DNA of 64,000 bases from contig CAIMSU010000156.1 of the NCBI GenBank assembly GCA_903844155.1, forward strand, positions 59,994 to 123,993, in the 5' to 3' direction. Of the stretch, positions 44,156-54,435 are shown one piece after another. Both the position numbers and the translations under genes were made by a program. The notes beneath the pieces are model-generated. The model saw only the letters and a program-made list of their open reading frames with translations. It was not told the origin of the DNA and made no database searches. The stretch's first letter is position 1. Every line of letters begins with the position of its first letter. Source of the stretch: an uncultured Pseudomonadota bacterium. Its GTDB lineage: Bacteria; Myxococcota_A; UBA796; SXON01.

Positions 44156-46477
44156 TCAGGCGCCCCCGCCCTGCACTGCGATTGCCCGGGTCGTCGTCGC
44201 GCCACCGGCGTCCATCACGCTCACGGTGTGCTTGCCGGGCGCCGGCGTCCACCATTGGCGCTCGCCCGCCCGCCCCCGCGCGAGCAGCCTGCCGTCGACG
44301 TACCAGACCAGCTCGCCCTCACCCTCCGCCTCAAGCGCCACCTGCTGGTCGGTGGCCGCCATGCCGGGGATCAGCAGGATGGTCTGGTTCTCGCCCGGCG
44401 CCAGGATCCGCGGCACTCGCGCGTTTGCCGGCGCGCAACCGGGCGCCCATGGCGGCACCGTAGGCTCGACGCTCAGGCGATCCCCGAGGTACCGTGCGAC
44501 ATTCGCGGGCCATTGCACGAAGGTCGCGGAGGTGGTCGGGCCGGTCGCACACTCCGGGGTGACGCGTTGCCCGGTAGCGGTCGAAACCTGCGCTGTGACG
44601 TGCAGCGGGCAGGCGACGTGTGGGGCGTGGCCGACGAGCCCGAGGACCCGGGTGCGGGGGCAGTCGGGGCCCGCTGCCTCCCCGGAGAGCGCGCAGGCCT
44701 CGACCTGCTCGACGTCGTTGGGCGCGGGATCGTCGCCGGCGGGGCCGGGTGGCAGGCCGTCGTGGAGGCCTTCGAGGGTGTCAAAAAGCAAGGGGGCGGC
44801 GGATTCTGCGCCGACCAGCGCCTGCGAGGGGGCCTCGTTGAAGTTCCCAAGCCAGACGACCACGGTGTATCGGGCCCCGGAGCCGACAGCCCATGCGTCG
44901 CGGTTTCCAAAACTCGTCCCGGTCTTCCAGTGGATTCGCAGCGGAGCGCCGGTCAGGGTGGCGCGCGAGGGGAAGTCGGGCCGGTCGCGCAGGCGCAGGG
45001 TCTCGCGGGTGATCCACGCGGCGCCGGGCGAGACGATGCGCGTCGTGGCGGCTTCGCGCTCATCGGCGAGCGCGGTGAGGGGGTGTACGCGCCCATCTTC
45101 GGCGATCGCCGTGTACAGTTGTGCGAGCTCCAGCGGGGTGACCTCCAGGCCCCCGACGATCGCCGACAGCCCGTAGGTGCCCGGCACGGGGGAGAGGTGG
45201 CGGACGCCGCCCGCGCGCAGCGTCCCGAGGAACGACTCCACGCCGAACCGGGAGAGGAGGTTGACGAACGGGACGTTGAGCGACCGCGAGAGCGCCTCGT
45301 CCATCCGGACCATCCCGGACCACTGGTGGTCGTAGTTGTCCGGGCTGTAGCTGCCATAGTGAGCGGGCACGTCGGCGACGAGCGATGCGGGGCGGACCAG
45401 CCCGCGGTCCATCGCGAGGCCGTAGAGGATGGGCTTGAGCGCGGAGCCGGGCGAGCGCGGTTGCGCGAACGGCGCGATCTGGGACCCGGGGTGGTCGCCG
45501 AGCCCATCCAGCCCCGCGAGTGCCTGGACCCGTCCGGTCGCGTGCTCCACGACGATGATGCAGCCGTTGTCGATGCCGGTCTCGTGCAGGCGATCGGAGG
45601 CGCCGTCGAGCGTTCGCGCGGCAACACGCTGGGCGCCGCGGTCGAGCGTTGTCCGCACCACGCGTTGCGAGTGCCGGGCTCCGACGGTGTCGAGCCAGAG
45701 CGCGGCGTGAGGGATGTCCCGGGGGATCGCCGCGAAGCCGACGGGGACGCTGGTCTGGACGACGGACGCGAGCGTCGCGCCGGACCAGAGTCGGGTGGCG
45801 ATGGCGTCCCGCGCGGAGGTCAGCCTTTCGCGGTTTGCCGGCGACGGCGACCGGTGGTTCGGATCCTGCGGGATGGCCAGCAGCGTCGCGATCTCCGCGG
45901 GCGAGAGCGCGGCCGACGTGTGCCCGAACATCCACAGCGAAGCGGCCTCGACGCCCTGGATGTTGCGGCCGTAGGGCACGTCCGTGAGGTAGGTCGCGAG
46001 CGTCTGGGACTTGGTGCGTCGAAGGTCGAATTGCAGTGCCCGGAGCGCGTCGAGCGCCTTGTTCGGCAACGTCCGCGCGCGGGGCTCGGTCATGCGCGCG
46101 ACCTGCATCGTCAGCGTGCTCGCACCGCTCACCACCCGGCCGCGGAGCAGGTCCAAGCCCGCTGCCCGAGCGATGGCGATGGGGTCGACGCCGGGGTGCA
46201 GCCAGTAGCGGGCGTCCTCCACTGCGAGGAGCGCCTTGACGTAGGCCGGGTCGACGGCGTCGAGCGCTACCGGCACGCGCCATTGCTCGTCGGCCGAGAG
46301 GCTCAGCCACGCTGCGGAGCCGTCCTCGTAGCGGATCTCTTCCGACCCCTCACGGTCGAGGGAGGCGGGGAGCGGGACGAGCCACGCGGTCGCGAGGAGC
46401 AGAGGCCAGAGCGCGAAGGCGAGCACCAGCATCGGCCCCAGGCCCCTCGAACCTCGCGATGGCACCAGGCTGCTCAC
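44156..46477 (-). CDS. pbpC: Penicillin-binding protein 1C
   Basis: Transglycosylase VEDARYWLHPGVDPIAIARAAGLDLLRGRVVSGASTLTMQVARM; transpeptidase SPGSALKPILYGLAMDRG; C-terminal BiPBP domain. Confidence 0.94.
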   Translation of the reverse strand: MSSLVPSRGSRGLGPMLVLAFALWPLLLATAWLVPLPASLDREGSEEIRYEDGSAAWLSLSADEQWRVPVALDAVDPAYVKALLAVEDARYWLHPGVDPIAIARAAGLDLLRGRVVSGASTLTMQVARMTEPRARTLPNKALDALRALQFDLRRTKSQTLATYLTDVPYGRNIQGVEAASLWMFGHTSAALSPAEIATLLAIPQDPNHRSPSPANRERLTSARDAIATRLWSGATLASVVQTSVPVGFAAIPRDIPHAALWLDTVGARHSQRVVRTTLDRGAQRVAARTLDGASDRLHETGIDNGCIIVVEHATGRVQALAGLDGLGDHPGSQIAPFAQPRSPGSALKPILYGLAMDRGLVRPASLVADVPAHYGSYSPDNYDHQWSGMVRMDEALSRSLNVPFVNLLSRFGVESFLGTLRAGGVRHLSPVPGTYGLSAIVGGLEVTPLELAQLYTAIAEDGRVHPLTALADEREAATTRIVSPGAAWITRETLRLRDRPDFPSRATLTGAPLRIHWKTGTSFGNRDAWAVGSGARYTVVVWLGNFNEAPSQALVGAESAAPLLFDTLEGLHDGLPPGPAGDDPAPNDVEQVEACALSGEAAGPDCPRTRVLGLVGHAPHVACPLHVTAQVSTATGQRVTPECATGPTTSATFVQWPANVARYLGDRLSVEPTVPPWAPGCAPANARVPRILAPGENQTILLIPGMAATDQQVALEAEGEGELVWYVDGRLLARGRAGERQWWTPAPGKHTVSVMDAGGATTTRAIAVQGGGA

Positions 46478-46486
46478 GGCCGTGTC

Positions 46487-49400
46487 CTACCGGACCTGTC
46501 CTTCCCAGGGCGCCGTCACCACGACGGGCCCGCCCGCCGTGCGCGCCCAAAGCTCCGGGTCGTACATCGCCTCCGTGCTCACGTCCGGCAGGTGAAAGCT
46601 CCCCGCGAACGTGGCCCGGACCATGTAGACGACATGCGCGCTCTGACCGGCCGCGAGCGTTCCGAACACCTCGACCCGGTCATCGCGGACGTTCATGTTG
46701 TCCGTCGTCCAGAGCGTGTCCGGGTCCGCCCAATCGGGCATCGCGCCGCGGCCGAGCCGCGGGTTCTCGATCTCCCATGCGGCGGGAATCCGGTCGGTCA
46801 GGGCGATGTTCTGGATGCCGTAGCCGGTCTTGTTCTCCACCGTGATGTCGACGTAGATCGGGTCACCGAGCTTGAGCGTCGCGGGATTCACCACGTCGCC
46901 CGCCGCGGTCTTCCACACCCGGCTCACAGCGAGACCCTGGCCGCCCCAGAGCTTCTCGCCCGCGACCCGGTTGCCGCTCGTGGTGACGACCGCGTAGAGC
47001 CCGGGCTTCCCGGCCACCGTCAGCGCACCGCGCGCCATCGTCGGCCGCGAGAGCAGCCAGGTCGCGCTGCCTGCCGCGCCGAGCGGTGGCTGCGTGATTC
47101 CACCCGCAAACAGCGTCGCCGTCACGCTTTCAGGGGCCTTGCCCACCGACTTGCCGAGGCCCGTCAAGCCCCATGCCAGCTCCTGAGTGGTGAACGCCCA
47201 GCTCTCTTTCGTCCCCGAGAGCTCCCCGGCGACGACGTCCGCGAGCGGCTGACCAGCCGGATCGTCGCCGAACAGGTCCCGGAAGATCGACAGGATCAAC
47301 CCACGCTCCCGCAGCTCCGACCAGAACGTCCAGTCGTTCTCGCGCTTCCAGGCCATGGACACCGCGGGGTGCTTCAACTCCTTCTCGTAGCGATGGTCGC
47401 CGGCCAGCCAGATCGCCGCCTGAAGCGTGTAGCGGTCCTCGTCGCGCGCGTCGTGGCCAAGGTTGTCGTAGAGGCGCTGGGCTGCAGCGAGCTGAGGCTG
47501 CCCCGCGCGTGCGAGCAGGTAGTGCGCGTAGGCCCGATCGTGGTCGGTGATGCGCGTGCTGTCGAGCTGGCGGCCGAGCCAGCGAACGGCGTCGTCGACG
47601 TCGTCCTTCGGTACGGCGTACCCGGCTTGTTGCGCGTCCAGCAGGAAGTGGACGGCGTAGGTCGTCCCCCACACCACGGGGTCACGCTCGCCTGGCCAGT
47701 ACGAAAACCCGCCCGATGGCGTCTGCATCGACAGCACCCGGTCGATGCCCGCCTGCACCATGTCCGCGATCTTGTGCTCGCGGATGCTGTCCGGCGCCAC
47801 CTTGGTGACGAGGTCCTGCGCGTAAAGGAGGGGTCGGGCGCTGGACGTCGTCTGCTCGATGCAGCCGTAGGGGTAGTGCAGGAGGTACTTCAGGTGGGAG
47901 AACGCCTGTGCGTAGGGGTTCGCCGTCACCCAGATCTGCGTGTGCTCACTCCCGGGCTTCCAGCCCGTCAACACGCCCGCCAGCGAGACCGGCGCATCGG
48001 CCAGGGGCACGCGGACGGTCTCGGTGACCTCGGGCTCCGAGAGCTCGACGGGGATGTCAAAATGGTCGGTCGACAGCTCCTTTCCGGCCGTAGCCCGGAT
48101 GTCGACGCGCGCCGCCCCGACACCCTTCGCCGCGAGCTGGAAGACCAGCGTTCCCGAGGCGTTCGGCGCGAGGGTGAGCGTGCCGGTTTGTGCGCCGCCC
48201 GAGGCGATCGCAAGCCCACCTCCGCCGAGGTCCACCCAGGCCAGTTGCGCGGGCGAGCCAGCCTCGCTCACCTTCATCTCCACGTTGACCGTCTGCGGGC
48301 CCCCCGTCAGGTTGGTGATCTGCACCGGAACCTGCGCGACGTCGCCCACCGTCAGGAACCGGGGCATCGTGGCGACGAGCGTGAGGGGGTCCCGGACCAC
48401 CGTGCTCTGGCTCGCGTGCCCCATTCGGGAGCGCGTGGCCGCGACCGCCATGATGTGGAGCGACCCGCGGTAGCTCGGAACCTGGAGCGTCACCGTCGCC
48501 TTTCCCGAGGAGGGCACGGCGACGACGCCGGACCACAGGGCGACGGGATGGACCATCTGCACGCGACCGAAGCCCGCGCCACCAGCGTCTCCGCCGGTGC
48601 CCCGACTGGCACCGCCCGGCTGGGAGAGCAGCGTCCAACCGACCGTTTCATAGCTCTCGACGCCGAGGGCCCGCCGGGCGAAGATCGCGGTGGCGGGATC
48701 CGGGTCGGGGAACTTCGTGAGCGAGAGGATGCCCTCGTCGACCGCCGCGATCGTGACGAACGCGGGCTCGGTCTGGGCGCCGATGTCCACCGAGACCGTG
48801 AGCGGGCTCTGCGGACGGACCTCGTCGGGGACGACGAGCTTGACCGGCATCGCGTATTGCTCTGGGAGGATGCGGAGATTTGCGACGCCGAACGCCCGGT
48901 CCGGGATGAACGCCGTCGGCGACTCCAGGTGCGGGTCCTTCACGATGAGCGCGGAGACGTAGACGTTCGGCCGGAACGCCTCCACTGGGAACGACCAGGA
49001 TGCCGGGCCCGCCTTCACTTCCTCCCAGTGGCTCTGGATCACGGAGTCCGCCTCGACCGTCCACAGCACGTGGCCGGCGTAAGGCGCGAGGGTGTGCACG
49101 GTCACGGAGTCTCCGACCTTCGCGGAGTCCGGGACGGTGAGCGCCAGGGAGTCCGGCAGTTGCGGCCGCGGCGTCTGGTCCACGGAGCTGTCCCAGCTTG
49201 ACCACCACCACCGGCGGCTGGCGCTGTCGACCCGAACTTCAGTTCGTTCGTGGCCGAGATCCGCGGTGACGACCCAACCCGCAGCGTCCCCGGCCGGCGC
49301 GAGATCGGTGCTGAACACGCCATTGACCGCGACGACCGCGACACCCGCCTCCCGCGCGCGCCTGGGCGTCCGCCGGTACACGGACTCATTCGTCGCGTCA

Positions 49401-52138
49401 TCCCAGGTCCAGCCCATCTCCTCCTCAACGCGGCTCAGCGTGAGCTGGACCGTCGTGTTCCCGGAAACAGCCTTGCCCTCCCAGTCGACGACCACCCCCT
49501 CGACCTTGAAGGGATGGCCGCTCTCCGCCTGATCCGGCGCCTTCAACCCGACATACGCGCGGTCCGGGTGCACCGGGAGGCGCACCTCCTGCACCGTTGT
49601 CCGTCCGCTGTCACCCTCGAACACTGCCGCCCTGGCGACGAGCGTTCCCGGCCCCGTCAACCCGCCCGCGGAGGGCGACGTTGGGCACGTCAGGTGGGCT
49701 TTTCCGAGGGCGTCCAACGCGCCATCGGCCACGCCAAGCGTGATCGGGCGCGGGGTGGGCTCGCCGTCGACCACGACGGGGCCGAAGCGGTAGTCGCCCG
49801 ACCCCTTCGGCGCGAACGTGCCCGGCTCGATCTGGCAGGTCAGCTCGACCTTGGAGCCGGTTGCGGCGCCGCCGAACAGCCAGTCACCCTCCACGTCTAC
49901 GGGCACGGAGTCCGTCGCCAGCGCATTCGCGACGGCGGCAGACGCCATCACCTTCAGCCGCTCGGGGACGAACTCCTCGACGTTGAAGCTCGCGCTTCCC
50001 ACGACCTTCGCGCCGATCTCGGCCGAGACCCGGTACGGGCCGGTCGTGGCCCAGTCGCCGAACGCCACGTCCCAGGTCGCGAGGCCGGCCTCGTTGGGCT
50101 CGACGACCTGCTTGCGCAGCTCCTTGCCGGTGGGGTCGTACAACTTGAGCGCCATCGGGACGGCGGGCTGCGGGGCGAGGTGGTCGTCGCCCCGGATGAG
50201 CACGGCCGTGTGCGCGGTGTCGCCGGGGCGGTACACGCCGCGGTCGGTCCAGATCGCGGCCTGGTAGGGGGCCTCGACCCCGGTGGCGCCCGCGGTGTCC
50301 TCGGGCAACTGCAGGCGGAGATCGGCGAACTTCAGGTACGTGAAGTCCTTCTTGTTGCGGGCGAGCAGGGCGATCGGCGCGGTCGTGTCGACGCCGTCGG
50401 CCGGGATCGCGAGCTGGCAGTGCCCGTCGCTGTCGGTGGTCCCGCGGGCGACGATCTGGCCGCTCGGGCGCACGAGCGTGATCGCCGAGTCCGGGACCGC
50501 CTTGTTGGTGTGGACGTCGATTGTCCAGACGTCGACCGCGCGGGCCCAGCTGTGGGTCGGATCGGTCGCGGCGACCTTCGCGATCAGGTGCATGTCGGTC
50601 AGGAGGATGCGCGAGACCGCCGCGGCCGTGCCGCTGCTCTCGGAGCTGTTGCCTTCGCCGCCGGTGTCGGTCTCATCGGGCGTGGGCACGGCGTCCGGGG
50701 CTTCCGGCGCGGGATCGGTCGTTGCGAGGCCGATCTCGTACACGCCGCTCTCGGCGTCCGGCAGCAGCGAGCCGACGTCCACGTACGATGTCACACGCTC
50801 GTCGATCGGGGCGGCCAACGCGACCTTCTTCTTCAGCACGACGTCGGACGTACGCTCGTCCGCCGGCTCGGCGCCCGAGAGCCAGAAAACAACGTTCTCT
50901 TCGGGGATGTGGCGGACTGTGAGCTCCACCGCCGGCACGTTCGTGTGCTGGATCGCCAGCGAGGTCCAGGCGGAGTGCGGAAGGTACCGCCCCTGGCTCG
51001 CAAAATCGATGCGCGCCGCGCGATGTGGCACGTCCAACGCCTGCTCCACGGAGGTCTGCAGCGTGGCGCCGTCGACGGTGCGGGCGCCGGTGTCGACGCG
51101 GAGGGTGGCCTGGCCATACGGGAGGTCGCCAAAAACCCGGAAGCCGGTGCTGGAGGCGGAAACAGTGATTGGTTCGTCCTTTCCGTCGATGGATAGGTGC
51201 ACGCTGTGCTGGGCGCTCTCGTCCGTGAGCATGCAGCGCGTAGACAGGTCGTAGTCGTCGTAGCTGTCGTGGTCCCAGTACCAGCGCTTGTCGGTGACGG
51301 CCCCATCGTCGCAGACGACGTCCACGTAGAATCCGTTCATCCCCTCGCGCACTTTCACGCCCAGGACCGCCAGTTTTGGCCCCGGGGCGACGACGAGCAC
51401 GGTGCTGCTGGCGGCCGGCGCGGTGACCGTCGGATCGCTCGTGAGGCCAATGCCGCCCGAGAGCGCGATGGCGACCTCGTTCCCGACCACCGACGCAAAC
51501 TCCGGTCCGCGAACCTCGGCCGTCACGATGTTGGGGGAGCCACCACCATTGTAGACCGCGTCCAGCGTGCGCTCGCCGGCGGTCAGCTTCACGTGCTTCG
51601 CAACGTCGTCAACGCTCACTGGTCCCGAGAATTCAAGCTGGATCACCGCCGACTTCTTGTCCCACTTCGCCAGGGTCGCGTGGGTGAAGCCGAACGGCGG
51701 CGTGGTGAACGTGGCAGTCCGCTCGGTCCACTTCTGCAGCCACTCGGGCGGCTTTTCGCCGCCGATCGCCTTGAGCCGCAGCGTGTAGGTCGTCGCGGGC
51801 TTGAGCGAGTCCGTCGGCGTGAACACCACCGAGTCCCGGTCTTCCACCGTCAACGACCCGGCGGCGGCGGGCTCCAACACCAGCTCCGTTCCCGCCGGCG
51901 GGGCCTTGCCGACCACCGCGGACGGAAAGATCGGCAGGTTCGCGTGGAACACCAGCGAGGTCGGAATCGCACCGTCCGGGCCTCGCGCCCGGAACACGAA
52001 CGCGAGCTCGCGCGGCGCGGCCTCGGGCATCGGCGCGTTCGTGGTGAGCACGGTCGACTGCGGGGTGCTGCTGCCCGTGCAGGCGGAGGCGAGCAGCAGG
52101 GGAAGCAAGGCGTAGGGGAGGGGGCGAAGGACGGTCAT
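46487..52138 (-). CDS. Alpha-2-macroglobulin family lipoprotein (YfhM-like)
   Basis: Lipobox ASAC; MG domains; thioester motif YPYGCIEQTTS; adjacent to pbpC. Confidence 0.94.
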   Translation of the reverse strand: MTVLRPLPYALLPLLLASACTGSSTPQSTVLTTNAPMPEAAPRELAFVFRARGPDGAIPTSLVFHANLPIFPSAVVGKAPPAGTELVLEPAAAGSLTVEDRDSVVFTPTDSLKPATTYTLRLKAIGGEKPPEWLQKWTERTATFTTPPFGFTHATLAKWDKKSAVIQLEFSGPVSVDDVAKHVKLTAGERTLDAVYNGGGSPNIVTAEVRGPEFASVVGNEVAIALSGGIGLTSDPTVTAPAASSTVLVVAPGPKLAVLGVKVREGMNGFYVDVVCDDGAVTDKRWYWDHDSYDDYDLSTRCMLTDESAQHSVHLSIDGKDEPITVSASSTGFRVFGDLPYGQATLRVDTGARTVDGATLQTSVEQALDVPHRAARIDFASQGRYLPHSAWTSLAIQHTNVPAVELTVRHIPEENVVFWLSGAEPADERTSDVVLKKKVALAAPIDERVTSYVDVGSLLPDAESGVYEIGLATTDPAPEAPDAVPTPDETDTGGEGNSSESSGTAAAVSRILLTDMHLIAKVAATDPTHSWARAVDVWTIDVHTNKAVPDSAITLVRPSGQIVARGTTDSDGHCQLAIPADGVDTTAPIALLARNKKDFTYLKFADLRLQLPEDTAGATGVEAPYQAAIWTDRGVYRPGDTAHTAVLIRGDDHLAPQPAVPMALKLYDPTGKELRKQVVEPNEAGLATWDVAFGDWATTGPYRVSAEIGAKVVGSASFNVEEFVPERLKVMASAAVANALATDSVPVDVEGDWLFGGAATGSKVELTCQIEPGTFAPKGSGDYRFGPVVVDGEPTPRPITLGVADGALDALGKAHLTCPTSPSAGGLTGPGTLVARAAVFEGDSGRTTVQEVRLPVHPDRAYVGLKAPDQAESGHPFKVEGVVVDWEGKAVSGNTTVQLTLSRVEEEMGWTWDDATNESVYRRTPRRAREAGVAVVAVNGVFSTDLAPAGDAAGWVVTADLGHERTEVRVDSASRRWWWSSWDSSVDQTPRPQLPDSLALTVPDSAKVGDSVTVHTLAPYAGHVLWTVEADSVIQSHWEEVKAGPASWSFPVEAFRPNVYVSALIVKDPHLESPTAFIPDRAFGVANLRILPEQYAMPVKLVVPDEVRPQSPLTVSVDIGAQTEPAFVTIAAVDEGILSLTKFPDPDPATAIFARRALGVESYETVGWTLLSQPGGASRGTGGDAGGAGFGRVQMVHPVALWSGVVAVPSSGKATVTLQVPSYRGSLHIMAVAATRSRMGHASQSTVVRDPLTLVATMPRFLTVGDVAQVPVQITNLTGGPQTVNVEMKVSEAGSPAQLAWVDLGGGGLAIASGGAQTGTLTLAPNASGTLVFQLAAKGVGAARVDIRATAGKELSTDHFDIPVELSEPEVTETVRVPLADAPVSLAGVLTGWKPGSEHTQIWVTANPYAQAFSHLKYLLHYPYGCIEQTTSSARPLLYAQDLVTKVAPDSIREHKIADMVQAGIDRVLSMQTPSGGFSYWPGERDPVVWGTTYAVHFLLDAQQAGYAVPKDDVDDAVRWLGRQLDSTRITDHDRAYAHYLLARAGQPQLAAAQRLYDNLGHDARDEDRYTLQAAIWLAGDHRYEKELKHPAVSMAWKRENDWTFWSELRERGLILSIFRDLFGDDPAGQPLADVVAGELSGTKESWAFTTQELAWGLTGLGKSVGKAPESVTATLFAGGITQPPLGAAGSATWLLSRPTMARGALTVAGKPGLYAVVTTSGNRVAGEKLWGGQGLAVSRVWKTAAGDVVNPATLKLGDPIYVDITVENKTGYGIQNIALTDRIPAAWEIENPRLGRGAMPDWADPDTLWTTDNMNVRDDRVEVFGTLAAGQSAHVVYMVRATFAGSFHLPDVSTEAMYDPELWARTAGGPVVVTAPWEGQVR

Positions 52139-52244
52139 GGGGACACCAGAGCGAGGGACAGGCAGCAGAGCAATCGGCGTGCCGAGAGCTTTTGCTCGGG
52201 AAGGCGCGGATCCGGCCCAGTTCGCGGCGACGCGGATCTACGAT

Positions 52245-52997
52245 TCATCGCGTCGCCCGGCGCGATTCGTAGACGTGCACGGCGGGTAGCTCGAGAGCCG
52301 TGAGGAACCCGCCTTTTCCGGAGCCGGTGTCGATCGCGTAGACGCAGGGGCCGGCCCAGAGATCCGTCGGATCCTCGGGGGTAAAGCTGGAGAGCTCGGG
52401 CGGCAGGACACCCGTGACCGTGTGCCCGACGACCATCGGTTTGCCCTCGTAGTGCGTGAAGAACTGCCGCGTTCGGAGCCACAGGAGCGGCAGCGGCGGA
52501 TCGACCTCGGAGGGGTGCAACCACCGCTCCCCGTTCCAGGGCACGCCCGCGTGGACGTAGATGCCGTGCGCATCCTCGTGCCACCAGCGCAGGTCCCGCA
52601 TCCACGCGACGACATCAGCCGGAAAGAACCGGCCTCGCTCGCGGGAAGCATCCTCCGGCGCCGTGAGATCGTGGTCCGCCGCGAGGCCGGAGAAGCTCCG
52701 AAAACACGCCTGCGTGCCGTTGTTCGGCGGATCGGTGAACGGGGAAAAGCCCTCGTCGATCGCGCGGAGCCAGGCGTCCTCGTGGTTTCCGCGGAGCGTG
52801 ACGACCTGCGCGGGGGTGCGGGCGCCGAGGGTGCGCACGAACGCGACGACGGCCGCCGAGTCGGGGCCGCGATCGACGTAGTCTCCGAGGAAGACAACCG
52901 TGTCTGCTCGGTCCAGCGGGGGAAGCATGCCCCACAACGCCGCGAGCGCGCGGATGTCGCCGTGGATGTCGCCGATGACGAAGGTGCGGTCAGCCAT
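52245..52997 (-). CDS. PPP-family metallophosphoesterase / Ser-Thr phosphatase
   Basis: FVIGDIHGDIRAL...VVFLGDYVDRGPDS...VVTLRGNHEDAWL. Confidence 0.93.
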   Translation of the reverse strand: MADRTFVIGDIHGDIRALAALWGMLPPLDRADTVVFLGDYVDRGPDSAAVVAFVRTLGARTPAQVVTLRGNHEDAWLRAIDEGFSPFTDPPNNGTQACFRSFSGLAADHDLTAPEDASRERGRFFPADVVAWMRDLRWWHEDAHGIYVHAGVPWNGERWLHPSEVDPPLPLLWLRTRQFFTHYEGKPMVVGHTVTGVLPPELSSFTPEDPTDLWAGPCVYAIDTGSGKGGFLTALELPAVHVYESRRATR

Positions 52998-53064
52998 GGG
53001 TGTGCGTCTCTGAACATCCGTATAGCCTGAAGCGGCGCCGTCGCAACCAGCCGGCTACGTTTTT

Positions 53065-54423
53065 TTGATGATGCTCGGGTTGTGGCTTTTGGCCGTTTCG
53101 GCTTCGTTCGCGCGGTCTGAACGCCCACCACCGGCGTTGAAACTCGTCTGGCAGGCGCCTGGCGCGGGTGTCGAGACGGTGTTCGTCAATGATCGGGGGC
53201 AGGCGTCGTTGGTGAGCCTCGTGTTCACGGGGACGATGCGGGCGCTGGTGCGCGCGGATCCCGTCAGCGGGCGCATCCTGTGGCAGACGAACGTCGCGCC
53301 GGGGGTTGGCTGGGACAGCTTCAAGGTGCTTGGGGACGACATCATCGTGCACGGTCAGCCCATCGGCGGCGCGGAGGGGGTCGGGACGGTCGCCGTGGTC
53401 AGCCTCACGACGGGCGAGCGCCGGTTCATGCGGCAGGTGACGGACGGGGTGAGCCTGAAGTTTGGCGTCGGTGGGGGGCTTTTTCTCAGCGGGGAGTGCG
53501 GCATCGTCCTCCTCGACGAGTCGGGGCGTGAGCTCGCGACGCTGCCAGGGGTGCCGAACGGGCTGGGCCTTGCTCCGCGCTGCGACCTCCTGCCGAGGGT
53601 GCTCGGCGAGGCGGCCGGTCGCTCGGTCGTGCTGGTTCCGCAGGCCGGGTCGCGGTGGCGGATGGACGCGGTCAGCGCGGCGGGGACTGGGTGGACGGTC
53701 GCGCTCGGTGTGATTGACGGCGTGCCCGAGGCCGACTGGCGGAGCGGCACCATCGGGTACGCGTCGGCCGAGGGCGAGGTCGTCGCCCGCTACGATCTCG
53801 GCGACGGGCACCTCGCGTGGCGATCCGTCCTCTCGACACGCGATGGGCCGGTCCGCGTCCGCCCCGTCGACGGTCCCCTCGGCGCGCCCGCATTGCTCGC
53901 GCAGGGGCCGTCGACGGTGGAGCTCATTGACCCGCACGATGGGGCGACGCTCTGGACGGTCGGCCACGTGGGCGGCGACGCTGTGATGGCAGGGGAGCGC
54001 GTCGGTCCGGGCGACCTCTGCGGGCGCGGCAGTTCGCCATGCAGGGTCGTCTGGTTCGACGCTCGCGGTGGGCAGACGGGCCAATCCGTATTGGACGCCG
54101 GGAGCCCTGCCGAGGCGATCGCAGGCGGAGTCCTCGTTCGCGGTGCGGGCAGCCTTCAGCGCCTCGACCAGCACGGCGCCGTGCTCTGGACGGTCCCAGT
54201 GATGACGCCGCGCTGGACGGCGTTTGACGACCTGGTGGTCGCTGTGGCAAACGAGGGCGAGGCCGATGAGCGCGAGGTGCTGGATCTCGCGACAGGCAAG
54301 GTCCTCGGCACATTCTCCGGCGGTGAGCCCGTGGGCGAGCTGGTCGGCGCGGGCCCCGGTGGCTCTGACATCCTTTACGTGCAGGGGACCGCGCTCGTCG
54401 CCTGCGCAGTGAAGATTCGGTGA
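53065..54423 (+). CDS. PQQ-like beta-propeller repeat protein
   Basis: Signal peptide; GRILWQTNVAPG, DPHDGATLWTVGHVGGDAV repeats. Confidence 0.75.
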   Translation: MMMLGLWLLAVSASFARSERPPPALKLVWQAPGAGVETVFVNDRGQASLVSLVFTGTMRALVRADPVSGRILWQTNVAPGVGWDSFKVLGDDIIVHGQPIGGAEGVGTVAVVSLTTGERRFMRQVTDGVSLKFGVGGGLFLSGECGIVLLDESGRELATLPGVPNGLGLAPRCDLLPRVLGEAAGRSVVLVPQAGSRWRMDAVSAAGTGWTVALGVIDGVPEADWRSGTIGYASAEGEVVARYDLGDGHLAWRSVLSTRDGPVRVRPVDGPLGAPALLAQGPSTVELIDPHDGATLWTVGHVGGDAVMAGERVGPGDLCGRGSSPCRVVWFDARGGQTGQSVLDAGSPAEAIAGGVLVRGAGSLQRLDQHGAVLWTVPVMTPRWTAFDDLVVAVANEGEADEREVLDLATGKVLGTFSGGEPVGELVGAGPGGSDILYVQGTALVACAVKIR

Positions 54424-54435
54424 TAGCAGGCGGCA

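Noticed and set aside
42458-49201. 2247-aa plus-strand ORF opposite the pbpC and alpha-2-macroglobulin genes
   Set aside because: Antisense shadow ORF from high GC; the product is Arg/His/Val-rich low-complexity, while the opposite strand has clear PBP1C and A2M motifs.
49250-51196. 648-aa plus-strand ORF
   Set aside because: Antisense shadow of the alpha-2-macroglobulin gene.
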